Below are positions 1-9,286 of a DNA stretch of 64,000 nt, in pieces; position 1 is the first letter of the stretch; each line of letters opens with the position of its first letter. The DNA is taken from contig NZ_JAKFWH010000006.1 of the NCBI RefSeq assembly GCF_021731985.1, positions 1-64,000 of the forward strand, read 5' to 3'. Under the pieces are notes generated by a model. The model did no database searches. It saw only the letters and a list, made by a program, of their open reading frames with translations, and was not told the DNA's origin. Made by a program: the position numbers and the translations under genes. This DNA is from Nitrosomonas sp. GTDB lineage: Bacteria; Pseudomonadota; Gammaproteobacteria; Burkholderiales; Nitrosomonadaceae.

Positions 1-8
1 GCCCATAA

Positions 9-118
9 GGAATCTCTGAATAACTGTCATTTCGAGCAGAGCGAGAAATCTATATTGTTGATTGCCAAAGATTCCTCACTACGTTCGGAATGACAAAGGT
101 GAGTTATTCAGAGATTCC
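9..118. repeat. MITE/REP-like palindromic repeat, copy 1
   Basis: GGAATCTCTGAATAA at the left end is inverted as TTATTCAGAGATTCC at the right; inner arms TGTCATTTCGAGCagaGCGAGAAATCT / AGATTCCTCactACGTTCGGAATGACA pair imperfectly; second copy at 1301-1410. Confidence 0.75.
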
Positions 119-157
119 ATAAAGTAATCATCAGGATCTGAACGGGAGGATCTGATC

Positions 158-709
158 ATGCGTACACAGATTAAACTATTGTTTTGTTGCTTGAGTTGTG
201 TGATTTCATCCGCTGTAGTCGCGGATGAACGGAGGGTATCCGCTTGGCTGCACGAGGTTAAGTTCGGCGTGCTTCACCATGACACGGGTGATTTGTGGAG
301 TGGCTTTCGTCGCGAGAGCGGTGTTGATCTGAATCTGGAAGGTATTTTTTCGCCGCATATTAAATTTTTGGGCGGAACCGTTCGTCCCGCCTTGGGCGGA
401 TCGGTAAATACCAACGGTGATACGTCCAAGCTTTACTCCGGCCTTCGCTGGCAATATGAGCACGCGAGCGGTATGTTTTTTGGTATTGGTTTGGGCGGGG
501 CGATTCATGACGGCAAACTCCATCTTCAGCACAATGACCGCAAAGCGTTCGGCTCACGAGTGCTGTTTCACATTCCGGTCGAAATCGGCTATCGCCTGAC
601 TGCCAAAAGTTCATTATCCGTGTACTTTGATCACGTCTCCAATGCCTATCTCGCGAATTCCAATGAAGGCATGGATACCTTGGGCGGACGTTTCGGTTAC
701 CGATTTTAG
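158..709 (+). CDS. Acyloxyacyl hydrolase / PagL-like lipid A deacylase
   Basis: Signal peptide; C-terminal FDHVSNAYLANSNEGMDTLGGRFGYRF resembles the PagL active-site region and outer-membrane barrel end. Confidence 0.75.
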   Translation: MRTQIKLLFCCLSCVISSAVVADERRVSAWLHEVKFGVLHHDTGDLWSGFRRESGVDLNLEGIFSPHIKFLGGTVRPALGGSVNTNGDTSKLYSGLRWQYEHASGMFFGIGLGGAIHDGKLHLQHNDRKAFGSRVLFHIPVEIGYRLTAKSSLSVYFDHVSNAYLANSNEGMDTLGGRFGYRF

Positions 710-890
710 TATTCTTGGTGTAATGCGCTTCGCTCATTGACACCCTACATCATGGATGGATGCGCGTTCATTCAGCGTTATGTGCTTGAGTGGGGTGTTT
801 TATCAAATAATTCAGCATATCTCTGAATTTTTGAGAAATTTCTGAGAAATCTCCTTGACTCTTAATAGATGTTTTTCGAAGGAGAAGTTT

Positions 891-1274
891 ATGGCTATAA
901 CACTGAATCACACAATTGTGCCTTGCTTTAATAATGTCGAATCTGCCAGATTCTATTGCAAATTATTTGGTTTTGAATATGCCGGCGAGTTTTCACGTTT
1001 CATCGTAGTCCGTGTAAATGATACGTTGTGCTTGGATTTTGATAGTAGGGATCAGTTTGAATCCAATCACTATGCATTCAAAGTCTCCGAGCAGGAATTT
1101 GACGAAATATTCGAACGCTTACAGACCGAGAATATTAAATATGGCAGCGGACCCAGTGAGGTTGATAATATGATTATCAACCACAACTATGGCGGACGCG
1201 GGGTTTATTTTCGTGACTCGAACGGGCATTTGCTGGAGTTGCTGACAGTTGACTATGTTATACCTACCCACTAA
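891..1274 (+). CDS. VOC family (glyoxalase/bleomycin resistance-like) protein
   Basis: MAITLNHTIVPCFNNVESARFYCKLFGFE...GRGVYFRDSNGHLLELLTVDY; start likely at 891 within the longer ORF. Confidence 0.8.
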   Translation: MAITLNHTIVPCFNNVESARFYCKLFGFEYAGEFSRFIVVRVNDTLCLDFDSRDQFESNHYAFKVSEQEFDEIFERLQTENIKYGSGPSEVDNMIINHNYGGRGVYFRDSNGHLLELLTVDYVIPTH

Positions 1275-1300
1275 CCATAATCAGCACTACGGTCATTTAG

Positions 1301-1410
1301 GGAATCTCTGAATAACTGTCATTTCGAGCATGGCGAGAAATCTATGCTATTGATCCTCGAAGATTCCTCGCTACGTTCGGAATGACAAAGGCGGGTTAAG
1401 AGATTTCTTA
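1301..1410. repeat. MITE/REP-like palindromic repeat, copy 2
   Basis: GGAATCTCTGAATAACTGTCATTTCGAGCA..GCGAGAAATCTAT shared with 9-118. Confidence 0.75.
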
Positions 1411-1429
1411 GAAAACATTCGTTTTCGCG

Positions 1430-2602
1430 TTAGATGTAGTAATCCTTCAACGGCGGAAAGCCGTTGAACTCTACCGAGCTGTATGTCGTTGTGTAGGCGC
1501 CGGTTGACAGCCAATACAGTCGATCTCCGGTTGCGAGATTCAGCGGCAATCCGTACTTATAGTTCTCGTACATGATATCTGCGCTGTCGCACGTCGGCCC
1601 GGCGATGATCGCGTTCTCGAGCTCGCCGTTTTTCTCGGTGTAGATCGGATACTTGATCGATTCGTCAAGCGTCTCGATCAACCCGGTAAACTTTCCGACA
1701 TCGGTGTACACCCATCGATGCAACGCCGTGCGTGATTTACGTGCGATCAGCACGACTTCGCTCACAAGTACGCCGGCATTCGAGACCAACGAGCGGCCAG
1801 GCTCGATGATAATTTCCGGCATGTCATCCATGAAATCTTCGTGCAGGAATCGTGTAATTTCCTCGGCGTAGATCGCAAGTTCGTTCGTGCGTTGCAAATA
1901 GTTGGCCGGAAATCCACCGCCCATGTTGATCATCTTCAGTTTGATGCGGTCTTCTTCCCACAAGCGGTTGAAGATCACTTTCACCTTGCCGAGTGCCGCG
2001 TCCCAAGCGCCGATTTCACGCTGTTGCGAGCCGACGTGGAACGATACGCCGTATGGTTCGAGACCGAGATCGCGCGCGAGGATCAGCAGATCCATAGCCA
2101 TGTCACTCTCGCATCCGAACTTGCGCGATAGCGGCCAATCGGCGGTCAATGTGCCTTCTGTCAGGATGCGAGCGTAGATACGCGCACCGGGTGCAGCCTT
2201 CGCAATATTGCGCAGATCCGCCTCGGAATCGGTCGCGAACATGCGCACACCCTTCTGGTAGAAGGTGCGGATATCCTTGGCTTTCTTGATAGTATTGCCG
2301 AAGCTGATTCGATCGGGCGTCACGCCGAGTGCGAGCACCTTGTCAAGTTCGTATGTCGACGCGATGTCAAAGCAGGCACCTTTGTCTCTGAGCAATGTCA
2401 GGACTTGTGGTGCCGGATTGGCTTTGACCGCGTAATAGGTGCGCGCGTACGGAAAATGCCGCAACATATCATCGTATTGGCGATCGATCGTTGTGAGATC
2501 AACAACCAGGAACGGCGTTTCGTGCGTGTCGGAGAAGGCTTTAATTCGCCCCCAGGTGGTCTCATCGAAATAATCGTTAACTGTAACCGCTGTGTCGGAC
2601 AT
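1430..2602 (-). CDS. Type III PLP-dependent ornithine (lysine/ornithine) decarboxylase
   Basis: TYYAVKANP PLP-lysine motif, SFHVGSQ, GGGFPANY, EPGRS, GPTCDSADI. Confidence 0.9.
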   Translation of the reverse strand: MSDTAVTVNDYFDETTWGRIKAFSDTHETPFLVVDLTTIDRQYDDMLRHFPYARTYYAVKANPAPQVLTLLRDKGACFDIASTYELDKVLALGVTPDRISFGNTIKKAKDIRTFYQKGVRMFATDSEADLRNIAKAAPGARIYARILTEGTLTADWPLSRKFGCESDMAMDLLILARDLGLEPYGVSFHVGSQQREIGAWDAALGKVKVIFNRLWEEDRIKLKMINMGGGFPANYLQRTNELAIYAEEITRFLHEDFMDDMPEIIIEPGRSLVSNAGVLVSEVVLIARKSRTALHRWVYTDVGKFTGLIETLDESIKYPIYTEKNGELENAIIAGPTCDSADIMYENYKYGLPLNLATGDRLYWLSTGAYTTTYSSVEFNGFPPLKDYYI

Positions 2603-3008
2603 TGGCTGATGGATTCTCCAAGTAAGGTGTTCGGGGATATGGGTACAGCGCGGAGATCTTACAGGGTATCTGGCTGTTATTGCAATTGGAAATTCTGGTT
2701 ATTTTAAGGATTATAGTATCGAAGCTTATTGGTGGAGCTAACTTTGCGCAACCTTACTATTGAGCACCCTTCGTATTGATGGGGAATTGGTTGTGATGGG
2801 AATATTAATATTATTCGATGACAAGTGACTTAAGTGGTTATTCTAATATTTTGAATAGCTGGCTGATTCATTAGTTTTAGAGAAATTGCTTGATCAGTTA
2901 AATGAGAAAACCCTTTTTATGTTCGATTTATTCCAGTTCTCTACCTGCTTCGTTTAGAGTTGTATTTAAATTTCCTACATTGTGGCTACACAAGCGCAGA
3001 AAATAAAA

Positions 3009-3046
3009 AAGCACTTAAGATTATCGATCTTTAAGCGCTTGTTTTT
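3009..3046 (+). terminator. Hairpin followed by T-rich tract
   Basis: AAGCACTTAAGAT...ATCTTTAAGCGCTT then GTTTTTATT. Confidence 0.5.
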
Positions 3047-3048
3047 AT

Positions 3049-3096
3049 TGGTGGCCAAGGGCGGAATCGAACCACCGACACAAGGATTTTCAGTCC
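3049..3096 (-). other. tRNA-Phe 3'-end fragment, putative prophage attachment site
   Basis: Minus strand GGACTGAAAATCCTTGTGTCGGTGGTTCGATTCCGCCCTTGGCCACCA: GAA anticodon loop, variable region, T-arm and CCA end, but no D-arm or 5' acceptor; adjacent integrase. Confidence 0.85.
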
Positions 3097-3185
3097 GAGT
3101 TCCGCGCCATTCTCGCACATTCACGCAGATTCATAAAAGTTCACAAAACTTGATGTAAAGCCATTCTTGGGGTAATCTGTTATTA

Positions 3186-4454
3186 ATGGGCATTCATGAA
3201 AATACGTTAAAATGCCTGCAAATTGTTACCCCAATGTTACCCCGGTGTTACCCCAGAATGAGCAGAAGATTCAATTTCACAAAGTCCGAAATAGACGGAT
3301 TACCAATCCCGGACCACGGCAAACGTGAAGATTATCAGGATACAAAAGCTGCTGGCTTGTATTTGCGGATATCGCATACTGGAATTAAAACATTCAGCGT
3401 TTTAAAGCGCATCAAACGCGGCCAGCTCGAAAGAGTTACCCTTGGGCGATACCCAGAAATGACGATTGATCAAGCGCGTCGCAAGACAATGGAAATAAAC
3501 CTTAAAATTTCAGAGGGCAATAACCCGGCTGAGATCAAGCGCGCGGCAAGAGATGAAATTCTTTTTAGTGATCTTTTCGCTGACTATCTTGAGAGGCATT
3601 CAAAGCAGCATAAAAAAACATGGATGGAAGATCAGGAAAAATACAATAATCACATATCAGGCACGCTGGGTAACAAAAGGTTGTCAGCAATCGATAGGAG
3701 CATCATTTCAATGCTGCACAGCTCTATCACTAAACAAGGTCACCCAATCGCAGCAAATCGTATCCTGGCGTTAATTTCAAGCGTGTTCGGCTGGGCGATG
3801 TCAGCGGGTATGTGGGAATCAAACCCGGCATTGGGAATCAGAAGAAATAAAGAAAAAAGCCGCGATAGATTCATTCAGGGCGATGAATTGCCGCGATTCT
3901 TTCAGGCCGTGGCGGATGAGCCAAATGAAACTGTGCGTGATTATGTGCTAATTTCACTGCTTACCGGGGCAAGGCGCTCAAACGTTTGCTCAATGCGCTG
4001 GCAAGATATTAATTTTGATAGGGCAGAGTGGCGTATCGAAGAAACTAAGAACGGTACCCCGCAAACTGTTGCTCTGTCTCCAGAAGCGCTTCACGTACTC
4101 AGGAATCGCAAATCAGATAAGTCAGTTTTTGTATTTCCTGGCACCGGAAAATATGGATATCTTGCGGAGCCTCGTAAGGGATGGGAAAGAATTCTGAAAC
4201 GCGCCGGGATCGACAATCTTCGGATTCACGATTTACGGCGTACTTTGGGAAGCTGGCAAGCTAAAACAGGCGCTTCTTTGGCGATTATTGGCAAATCTCT
4301 AAACCATAAGCACCAAAACACCACGGCGATTTATGCAAGGCTTGATTTAGATCCGGTGCGAGACAGTATAAATACGGCCACAAGCGCAATGCTGAGTGCT
4401 GCTGGTCTCAAAGAGCCTGCTGATGTGATCAACATCAAAAAGAAAACAAAGTAA
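3186..4454 (+). CDS. Tyrosine-type site-specific integrase (P4-like, DUF4102 N-terminus)
   Basis: YLRISHTGIKTFSVLKRIKRGQLERVTLGRYPEMTIDQAR; LLTGARRSNVCSMRWQDI; HDLRRTLGSW; LNHKHQNTTAIYARL; start may be 3258. Confidence 0.93.
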   Translation: MGIHENTLKCLQIVTPMLPRCYPRMSRRFNFTKSEIDGLPIPDHGKREDYQDTKAAGLYLRISHTGIKTFSVLKRIKRGQLERVTLGRYPEMTIDQARRKTMEINLKISEGNNPAEIKRAARDEILFSDLFADYLERHSKQHKKTWMEDQEKYNNHISGTLGNKRLSAIDRSIISMLHSSITKQGHPIAANRILALISSVFGWAMSAGMWESNPALGIRRNKEKSRDRFIQGDELPRFFQAVADEPNETVRDYVLISLLTGARRSNVCSMRWQDINFDRAEWRIEETKNGTPQTVALSPEALHVLRNRKSDKSVFVFPGTGKYGYLAEPRKGWERILKRAGIDNLRIHDLRRTLGSWQAKTGASLAIIGKSLNHKHQNTTAIYARLDLDPVRDSINTATSAMLSAAGLKEPADVINIKKKTK

Positions 4455-4676
4455 TCAAGCTGCGACTCTCTTGCTCTCAAGCCACGCAAGCAAATCCTGT
4501 TCTCGGTAATACACTTTCCCCCCCACTTTGTAGTATGGGATACTTTCTTTCTTCGTGCATCGCCATGCCGCCATTGTCTGTTTTGATACGCCCACAATTG
4601 CGGCGGCCTCATCTGGTGTGAGTTGCTTCGGTTTACTGTTTATGATTTTTTCTATCGCTTGGCTCATTATATTCAT
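4455..4676 (-). CDS. AlpA/excisionase-like HTH DNA-binding protein
   Basis: LTPDEAAAIVGVSKQTMAAWRCTKKESIPYYKVGGKVYYREQDLLAWLES. Confidence 0.8.
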   Translation of the reverse strand: MNIMSQAIEKIINSKPKQLTPDEAAAIVGVSKQTMAAWRCTKKESIPYYKVGGKVYYREQDLLAWLESKRVAA

Positions 4677-4679
4677 CCA

Positions 4680-4895
4680 TCAATTAAGCACGAGGTTATC
4701 GTTAATTTCTTTCTTGCATTCAATCGTTACTACGTGAGTTCCGAAATCTACATCGTGATTGATCACCGCGCCCGGTTCATAATCGTTAAGAATATTAGAG
4801 ATATACACCCCATAATATGCTCTTAGTTCTAGCTCGAATTCTTCCTGCGTCATTCCGCTTTCAAGTGCCAGTGTTTTCAGGTTCTTAGTGATCAT
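4680..4895 (-). CDS. Hypothetical phage protein
   Basis: ORF in a compact leftward early operon. Confidence 0.5.
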   Translation of the reverse strand: MITKNLKTLALESGMTQEEFELELRAYYGVYISNILNDYEPGAVINHDVDFGTHVVTIECKKEINDNLVLN

Positions 4896-4917
4896 TGTGT
4901 TGTGACATGGCCTTCAA

Positions 4918-5184
4918 TCAATAATTAATCTTGTATTCTTCAATCTGTCCCGGTACCAAAAAGCAATTCACGCCTTCAAATGTAAGATTTAGAAAACCGT
5001 AACATATAGGAGGATTGTCAATTTTTGCTGCTTCCAAAAACTTGCTTAATCCTAAATTATTAAAAGTTATGCACTTTGGTATAGGGGGTAATGATTTAGC
5101 GAGTTCTATTCCGGCTTGTAGATCAGCTAATGTGAAATTCTTCTGCGTTCCGGTCGTGGCGATGCTTGCTGGATAAGCATTCAT
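4918..5184 (-). CDS. Hypothetical phage protein
   Basis: Compact leftward operon. Confidence 0.5.
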   Translation of the reverse strand: MNAYPASIATTGTQKNFTLADLQAGIELAKSLPPIPKCITFNNLGLSKFLEAAKIDNPPICYGFLNLTFEGVNCFLVPGQIEEYKINY

Positions 5185-5561
5185 TACTTAATCTCCAATC
5201 TATTGGATTCATTGACGATAAGAATGGATTTATCCAAAGTTTCAGCATCAACAGTATCACCTGATTCCTTAACCACTTTTTCTAGCGCCGCCACTGCCCG
5301 CCTAATGTACTGTGGCACGCTCGCTGCTTTCCTGACGCTTTCCACAATCCGCTGCTTGGCTGCTTCATCAAGATCGTGATCGACTATTCCTGATAATTCA
5401 GCGCATCGTTGGATGGTTTCTTGCTCATCGCCACCGATTTGGCATTTAACATACCCAAGCAGCCGTCTTAAATGGTTGATGTCTGATTGTTTGATGGTTT
5501 TCATTACTAGACTGCCTTTGCCCAACGCGGGAATTTGTTGTCGCCGGTTATGCGATTCCAC
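5184..5561 (-). CDS. Hypothetical phage protein
   Basis: Compact leftward operon; internal start at 5505 possible. Confidence 0.5.
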   Translation of the reverse strand: MESHNRRQQIPALGKGSLVMKTIKQSDINHLRRLLGYVKCQIGGDEQETIQRCAELSGIVDHDLDEAAKQRIVESVRKAASVPQYIRRAVAALEKVVKESGDTVDAETLDKSILIVNESNRLEIK

Positions 5562-5707
5562 TGCTTGTAATACGCAGACACCTCATGTCGTAGAATTACA
5601 TCGTTTTCATTGCTATGAGCGATTGATTCTAGTTCTTTCAGCATTGCCCAGAATGTGCCTAGTACGCCTTCTTGCTCGTTTTCAGGTATATGCTTTAAGT
5701 TAGGCAT
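5507..5707 (-). CDS. Hypothetical phage protein
   Basis: Compact leftward operon. Confidence 0.5.
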   Translation of the reverse strand: MPNLKHIPENEQEGVLGTFWAMLKELESIAHSNENDVILRHEVSAYYKQWNRITGDNKFPRWAKAV

Positions 5708-5921
5708 TTATGGCCTTATCCGCTAATTTATCTCTCAGAGATAGCATGTGGTTTTTCGCATCACCCGATGAGTCGAATACGCTTTGTGTGTTTAGTACAG
5801 GTCTACCATTTGGCATGGATATCCATCCTGAAAATTTACCGTTGCTGTCAGGACCGGCATACGTAAAAATAAGATCCTCGTTATTTACGATTATCATAGC
5901 GGTCAGGTTAGATATACTCAC
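5700..5921 (-). CDS. Hypothetical phage protein
   Basis: Overlaps neighbours, same strand. Confidence 0.5.
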   Translation of the reverse strand: MSISNLTAMIIVNNEDLIFTYAGPDSNGKFSGWISMPNGRPVLNTQSVFDSSGDAKNHMLSLRDKLADKAINA

Positions 5922-6148
5922 TTCAGCTCCTCCTGTAGCTCTTCTTGTTTCTCTGCAAAGAAAAGGAATTCGTTTTCGTTTGATGGGTCTCTATATTTGT
6001 AAGCTGGCTTGCATTCAGAGAAATTTGAGTCACAAGGAACTAGGTCGCTAACATCACATCCGCATTCAGCGTAGCCATTCACAAGTCCATCAAACTCGTT
6101 ATCAACCAGGTGCTGTTTAAGTATTTCTATAACTGTTGGCATAATCAC
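5918..6148 (-). CDS. Hypothetical phage protein
   Basis: ATGA-type overlaps with neighbours. Confidence 0.55.
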   Translation of the reverse strand: MIMPTVIEILKQHLVDNEFDGLVNGYAECGCDVSDLVPCDSNFSECKPAYKYRDPSNENEFLFFAEKQEELQEELK

Positions 6149-6402
6149 CGCTCCATCAGCTCATCAAGGTTTTTGATGTTCCCGATATTCGCGCTTGATA
6201 TTGCTTTATCAGCCGCAGCCATGTCGCCCGCATCTAAAGCCTGCTCTATCAAATCAAGCCTGCGCATTTCGTGATCACACGATACCACAGTAACTGAAAA
6301 CGGCTTTCCCTCTGATGCACTCATGCTATCAATGATAGATTTGCGGGTTTCCTCGAAAGCTGCCGGGTCATTGATTGTGTAAACCACTGTTAGGAATTGC
6401 AT
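6145..6402 (-). CDS. Hypothetical phage protein
   Basis: ATGA-type overlap. Confidence 0.55.
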   Translation of the reverse strand: MQFLTVVYTINDPAAFEETRKSIIDSMSASEGKPFSVTVVSCDHEMRRLDLIEQALDAGDMAAADKAISSANIGNIKNLDELMER

Positions 6403-6414
6403 GGCTTCTCCTTA

Positions 6415-6675
6415 TTACTCAGTATTAGTGCCATTGCCAGACTCAGATTCATCATTAATAAACTTGATCATGTTTGCAGCTGGTGTGATAACAGATCCAT
6501 CTGGCATTTCTACTATGGCAGTCGAATATGAGGAAAAGCCACGATCATCTTCCATGCAGTCATATCCGAACTGATGGAATATGCCAGTTCCCAATTCACC
6601 TTTAACCAAAGGATCTCCAAATTTATTTGTGTACTCATAAACAACTACTTTTCTACGTTGCGCGCTCATATTCAT
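6415..6675 (-). CDS. Hypothetical phage protein
   Basis: Compact operon. Confidence 0.5.
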   Translation of the reverse strand: MNMSAQRRKVVVYEYTNKFGDPLVKGELGTGIFHQFGYDCMEDDRGFSSYSTAIVEMPDGSVITPAANMIKFINDESESGNGTNTE

Positions 6676-6881
6676 CCATTCTCAGTAACCGTTTCCCATA
6701 TTTCCTCGAGCTTATCGATCTGTGCCTCACTCAAATTCCGGCCCTCATCAATCTGATTGCGTATCGTTTCAATGAACTCACATTCCCAGTCACTCATCAT
6801 CGATTTGTCGACCTCGCAATCTTCAATCATATTCAGCAAGTAGCTGTTATTGTCATTATCCATACCAGTCCCCTCCATCAT
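6672..6881 (-). CDS. Hypothetical phage protein
   Basis: ATGA-type overlap. Confidence 0.5.
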   Translation of the reverse strand: MMEGTGMDNDNNSYLLNMIEDCEVDKSMMSDWECEFIETIRNQIDEGRNLSEAQIDKLEEIWETVTENG

Positions 6882-7113
6882 TTTCTATGTTTATTGTCGC
6901 AACAACATGCTCCTGACAAACTCCGCCAGTTTCATTAATGGCTCTATTGTTTCCTCCTGCTTTCTTCAATACACATAGAGAACCTGATCCGGAGAAAAGC
7001 CATAAACTTTTTGGCCATTTCTTAGCTACTCTTTTAAGCGCATCAATCGCTTTTTTTTCTTCCTTACTAAGTTCTTCCATAATCACCTTCCACTCACGGG
7101 CACAAACCCACAC
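6856..7113 (-). CDS. Hypothetical phage protein
   Basis: Compact operon. Confidence 0.45.
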   Translation of the reverse strand: MWVCAREWKVIMEELSKEEKKAIDALKRVAKKWPKSLWLFSGSGSLCVLKKAGGNNRAINETGGVCQEHVVATINIENDGGDWYG

Positions 7114-7268
7114 TCATCAGTACGCATATCCGAAAAATCAATCGGTGGCTCACCATCGCTTCCCCACCATGCGCGTGCGTGCGCCATCACGTCATCATTA
7201 AAATTCCTGCTGCAATCGGTATTCGCGCACGGCTGGTTGCAGAATCGTTTGTCTAGGTAGCAGGGCAT
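7083..7268 (-). CDS. Hypothetical phage protein
   Basis: Cys-rich N-terminus MPCYLDKRFCNQPCANTDC. Confidence 0.5.
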   Translation of the reverse strand: MPCYLDKRFCNQPCANTDCSRNFNDDVMAHARAWWGSDGEPPIDFSDMRTDECGFVPVSGR

Positions 7269-7270
7269 TT

Positions 7271-7903
7271 TTAAATCCGACAGCCCATGATTGCTCCGAT
7301 TGTGTCAGAGCCTGTCCGAAACACGAGCATTCCGTTTTCTTTTGCGGAAGAGAATTCCAGGCTTTCTTCGTCGATTATTAGCCGCAAATACTTTTCTTGC
7401 ACATTGATTCCGAGAATTTCCACACAAGCGTATGGCTTGTATACTTTCCCAGAGCCATTGCAATCCGGGCATGTTTCATCGGTTTCCAGATTGTTGTCAT
7501 AACCGGCTCCACCGCATAGCGCGCACTGAAGATCATAGTATGTGCTGTAGTCTGTTTCCGCATCAACAGTGCCATCGCCTTCGCATTCTTCGCACTTTAT
7601 TTTCTTTGCCTTGCCTGTGCCACGGCACACCAGGCATGGCACCATCTCCGGCAAAACCATTCCATCTTTATTCACAGTTAACCATGCGGTCGCTGATTCG
7701 ATTATGTTTATCACCCGCGCAGCGTTGAACCTTTCCGGGCATTGCGGATACTCGTTTTTGCCGTCGTTTGGCATTACGATAATTACGTGTCCGTTAGTTG
7801 CAACAATTCTGTTGTCAACAATGAATGGTGCGTTTAGATGGCTGCGAATATCGTCTTTTCCGCAGAATTGATTAATGTCAATCATGTTTTGCCTCCAAAT
7901 CAA
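7271..7903 (-). CDS. Phage protein with DnaJ-type CxxCxGxG zinc-finger repeats
   Basis: CLVCRGTGK, CEECEGDG, CALCGGAG, CPDCNGSG; start may be 7888. Confidence 0.75.
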   Translation of the reverse strand: MIWRQNMIDINQFCGKDDIRSHLNAPFIVDNRIVATNGHVIIVMPNDGKNEYPQCPERFNAARVINIIESATAWLTVNKDGMVLPEMVPCLVCRGTGKAKKIKCEECEGDGTVDAETDYSTYYDLQCALCGGAGYDNNLETDETCPDCNGSGKVYKPYACVEILGINVQEKYLRLIIDEESLEFSSAKENGMLVFRTGSDTIGAIMGCRI

Positions 7904-8456
7904 CTATTGCCGCAAACTTTCCTGGATGCCAACTCACGGTTCCAGCATCAACCAATGCTTTATTAAAGACTGCTAACGCCTCCTCTACGCTATCCGGCAA
8001 TTCACCATCCTCTGGAAGATCGTCATTCCAATATTCCGAATTTATTTGCGACAATTCATTTGGTTCACAGATAAACAACTCCAATTCATCGGGATCTGTC
8101 ACTTGGGTTTCGCACATCAAATCAAACAGATCATCTTTATCGAAGAGATACTTGTCATGATCCTGTGAATAGAGCGGCGTTTTATGATCCCATTCGATTT
8201 TTTGGGCATTCTTGTATTTCTCGATATCTTTCCTTCTTGAACATGCCCTGCAATAAGACCTTTGTTCAACTACCTCGCCACAATCGCAATGCCTATGCGT
8301 AGATCCTGAATATCTGGCCATTTTTTCATCGGCACCCCAAAACCGGCCATCACGATCAACCCACCCACTAATGCCGGTGACAAATTTAGCCGCTTCCTCG
8401 GATTCTGGGAATATTGGTTTTTCTGGGTTATTTGCTTGCATTTTTTGCCTCGTCAT
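7878..8456 (-). CDS. Hypothetical phage protein with Cys-rich zinc-ribbon-like segment
   Basis: HRHCDCGEVVEQRSYCRACSRRKDIEKY. Confidence 0.55.
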   Translation of the reverse strand: MTRQKMQANNPEKPIFPESEEAAKFVTGISGWVDRDGRFWGADEKMARYSGSTHRHCDCGEVVEQRSYCRACSRRKDIEKYKNAQKIEWDHKTPLYSQDHDKYLFDKDDLFDLMCETQVTDPDELELFICEPNELSQINSEYWNDDLPEDGELPDSVEEALAVFNKALVDAGTVSWHPGKFAAIVDLEAKHD

Positions 8457-9084
8457 ATTTCATGATCCCCCACACAATCGCGTACAGGTTCCAGATAAAC
8501 TGCGGCGAATAGCATTCAGTTCCTCCGCCGTCAAAGAAATCAGAGAATTCAAATGTATGATCACCAATCTCATATCTAAAATCATTAACAGATTGATACG
8601 CCCTGTGTTCCTCGTCAGAGTTGTATAAAACCTCATCCTCTATTTCTTTCCACAATTCACCCTTCTGTAATTCATCCTGAATGCGGGTAACCATATAATC
8701 TTCAAAATGTTCTTTGACCCGGTTCTTGAATTTTTCCTGATCAAATCTTAGGAATCCCCCAAATCTGCTAATAGACTCAAGCTTTTCGCCCCAATAATGT
8801 GGATTGATTAACATCACTCCATTTTTGGATCTAAAAAATCCGAACATGTCGTTAGTGCGTGAAAAAACATAGGTACCGCAATCACCTGAAATACACAGTG
8901 TCCCAGACCAAGTAATGAGATTAAACCAATAAGTGCAGCTATCTGCTTGTTTGAACTGAATGTGTCTATGAACACCATCATCTTTGATGATAGTCATATG
9001 GTGACCCTTAACATCCTCAAGAAATCGTTCTTGAGTGCATTCGTGTTGGTTACTCATCACGCGCCTCTTTTGCTCGTTCTGCAA
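8428..9084 (-). CDS. Hypothetical phage protein
   Basis: ORF in compact operon. Confidence 0.6.
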   Translation of the reverse strand: MQNEQKRRVMSNQHECTQERFLEDVKGHHMTIIKDDGVHRHIQFKQADSCTYWFNLITWSGTLCISGDCGTYVFSRTNDMFGFFRSKNGVMLINPHYWGEKLESISRFGGFLRFDQEKFKNRVKEHFEDYMVTRIQDELQKGELWKEIEDEVLYNSDEEHRAYQSVNDFRYEIGDHTFEFSDFFDGGGTECYSPQFIWNLYAIVWGIMKYDEAKNASK

Positions 9085-9286
9085 GATTCTTTATTGTTTC
9101 AAAAACAAGGTGAGCCTCATCTTTGTGCATTGGCACCGATACAAAAAGCCTTCCTTGCTCCAAATTGCTCCTTTCTTTCCGGATGACTCTCTCAGCAAAC
9201 CACTGACCCCAGCCGAACCCGGAAACAAAAAATATGACAGCTATCACTGCAAAATAAGTAATCACGATTTTCATATCCTTGAGCAT
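9050..9286 (-). CDS. Small membrane-anchored protein
   Basis: MKIVITYFAVIAVIFFVSGFGWGQWFAERVI transmembrane segment. Confidence 0.55.
   Translation of the reverse strand: MLKDMKIVITYFAVIAVIFFVSGFGWGQWFAERVIRKERSNLEQGRLFVSVPMHKDEAHLVFETIKNLAERAKEARDE

Noticed and set aside
360-743. Minus-strand 127-aa ORF over the PagL-like gene
   Set aside because: Antisense to a well-supported gene, no family motifs, poor protein-like composition.
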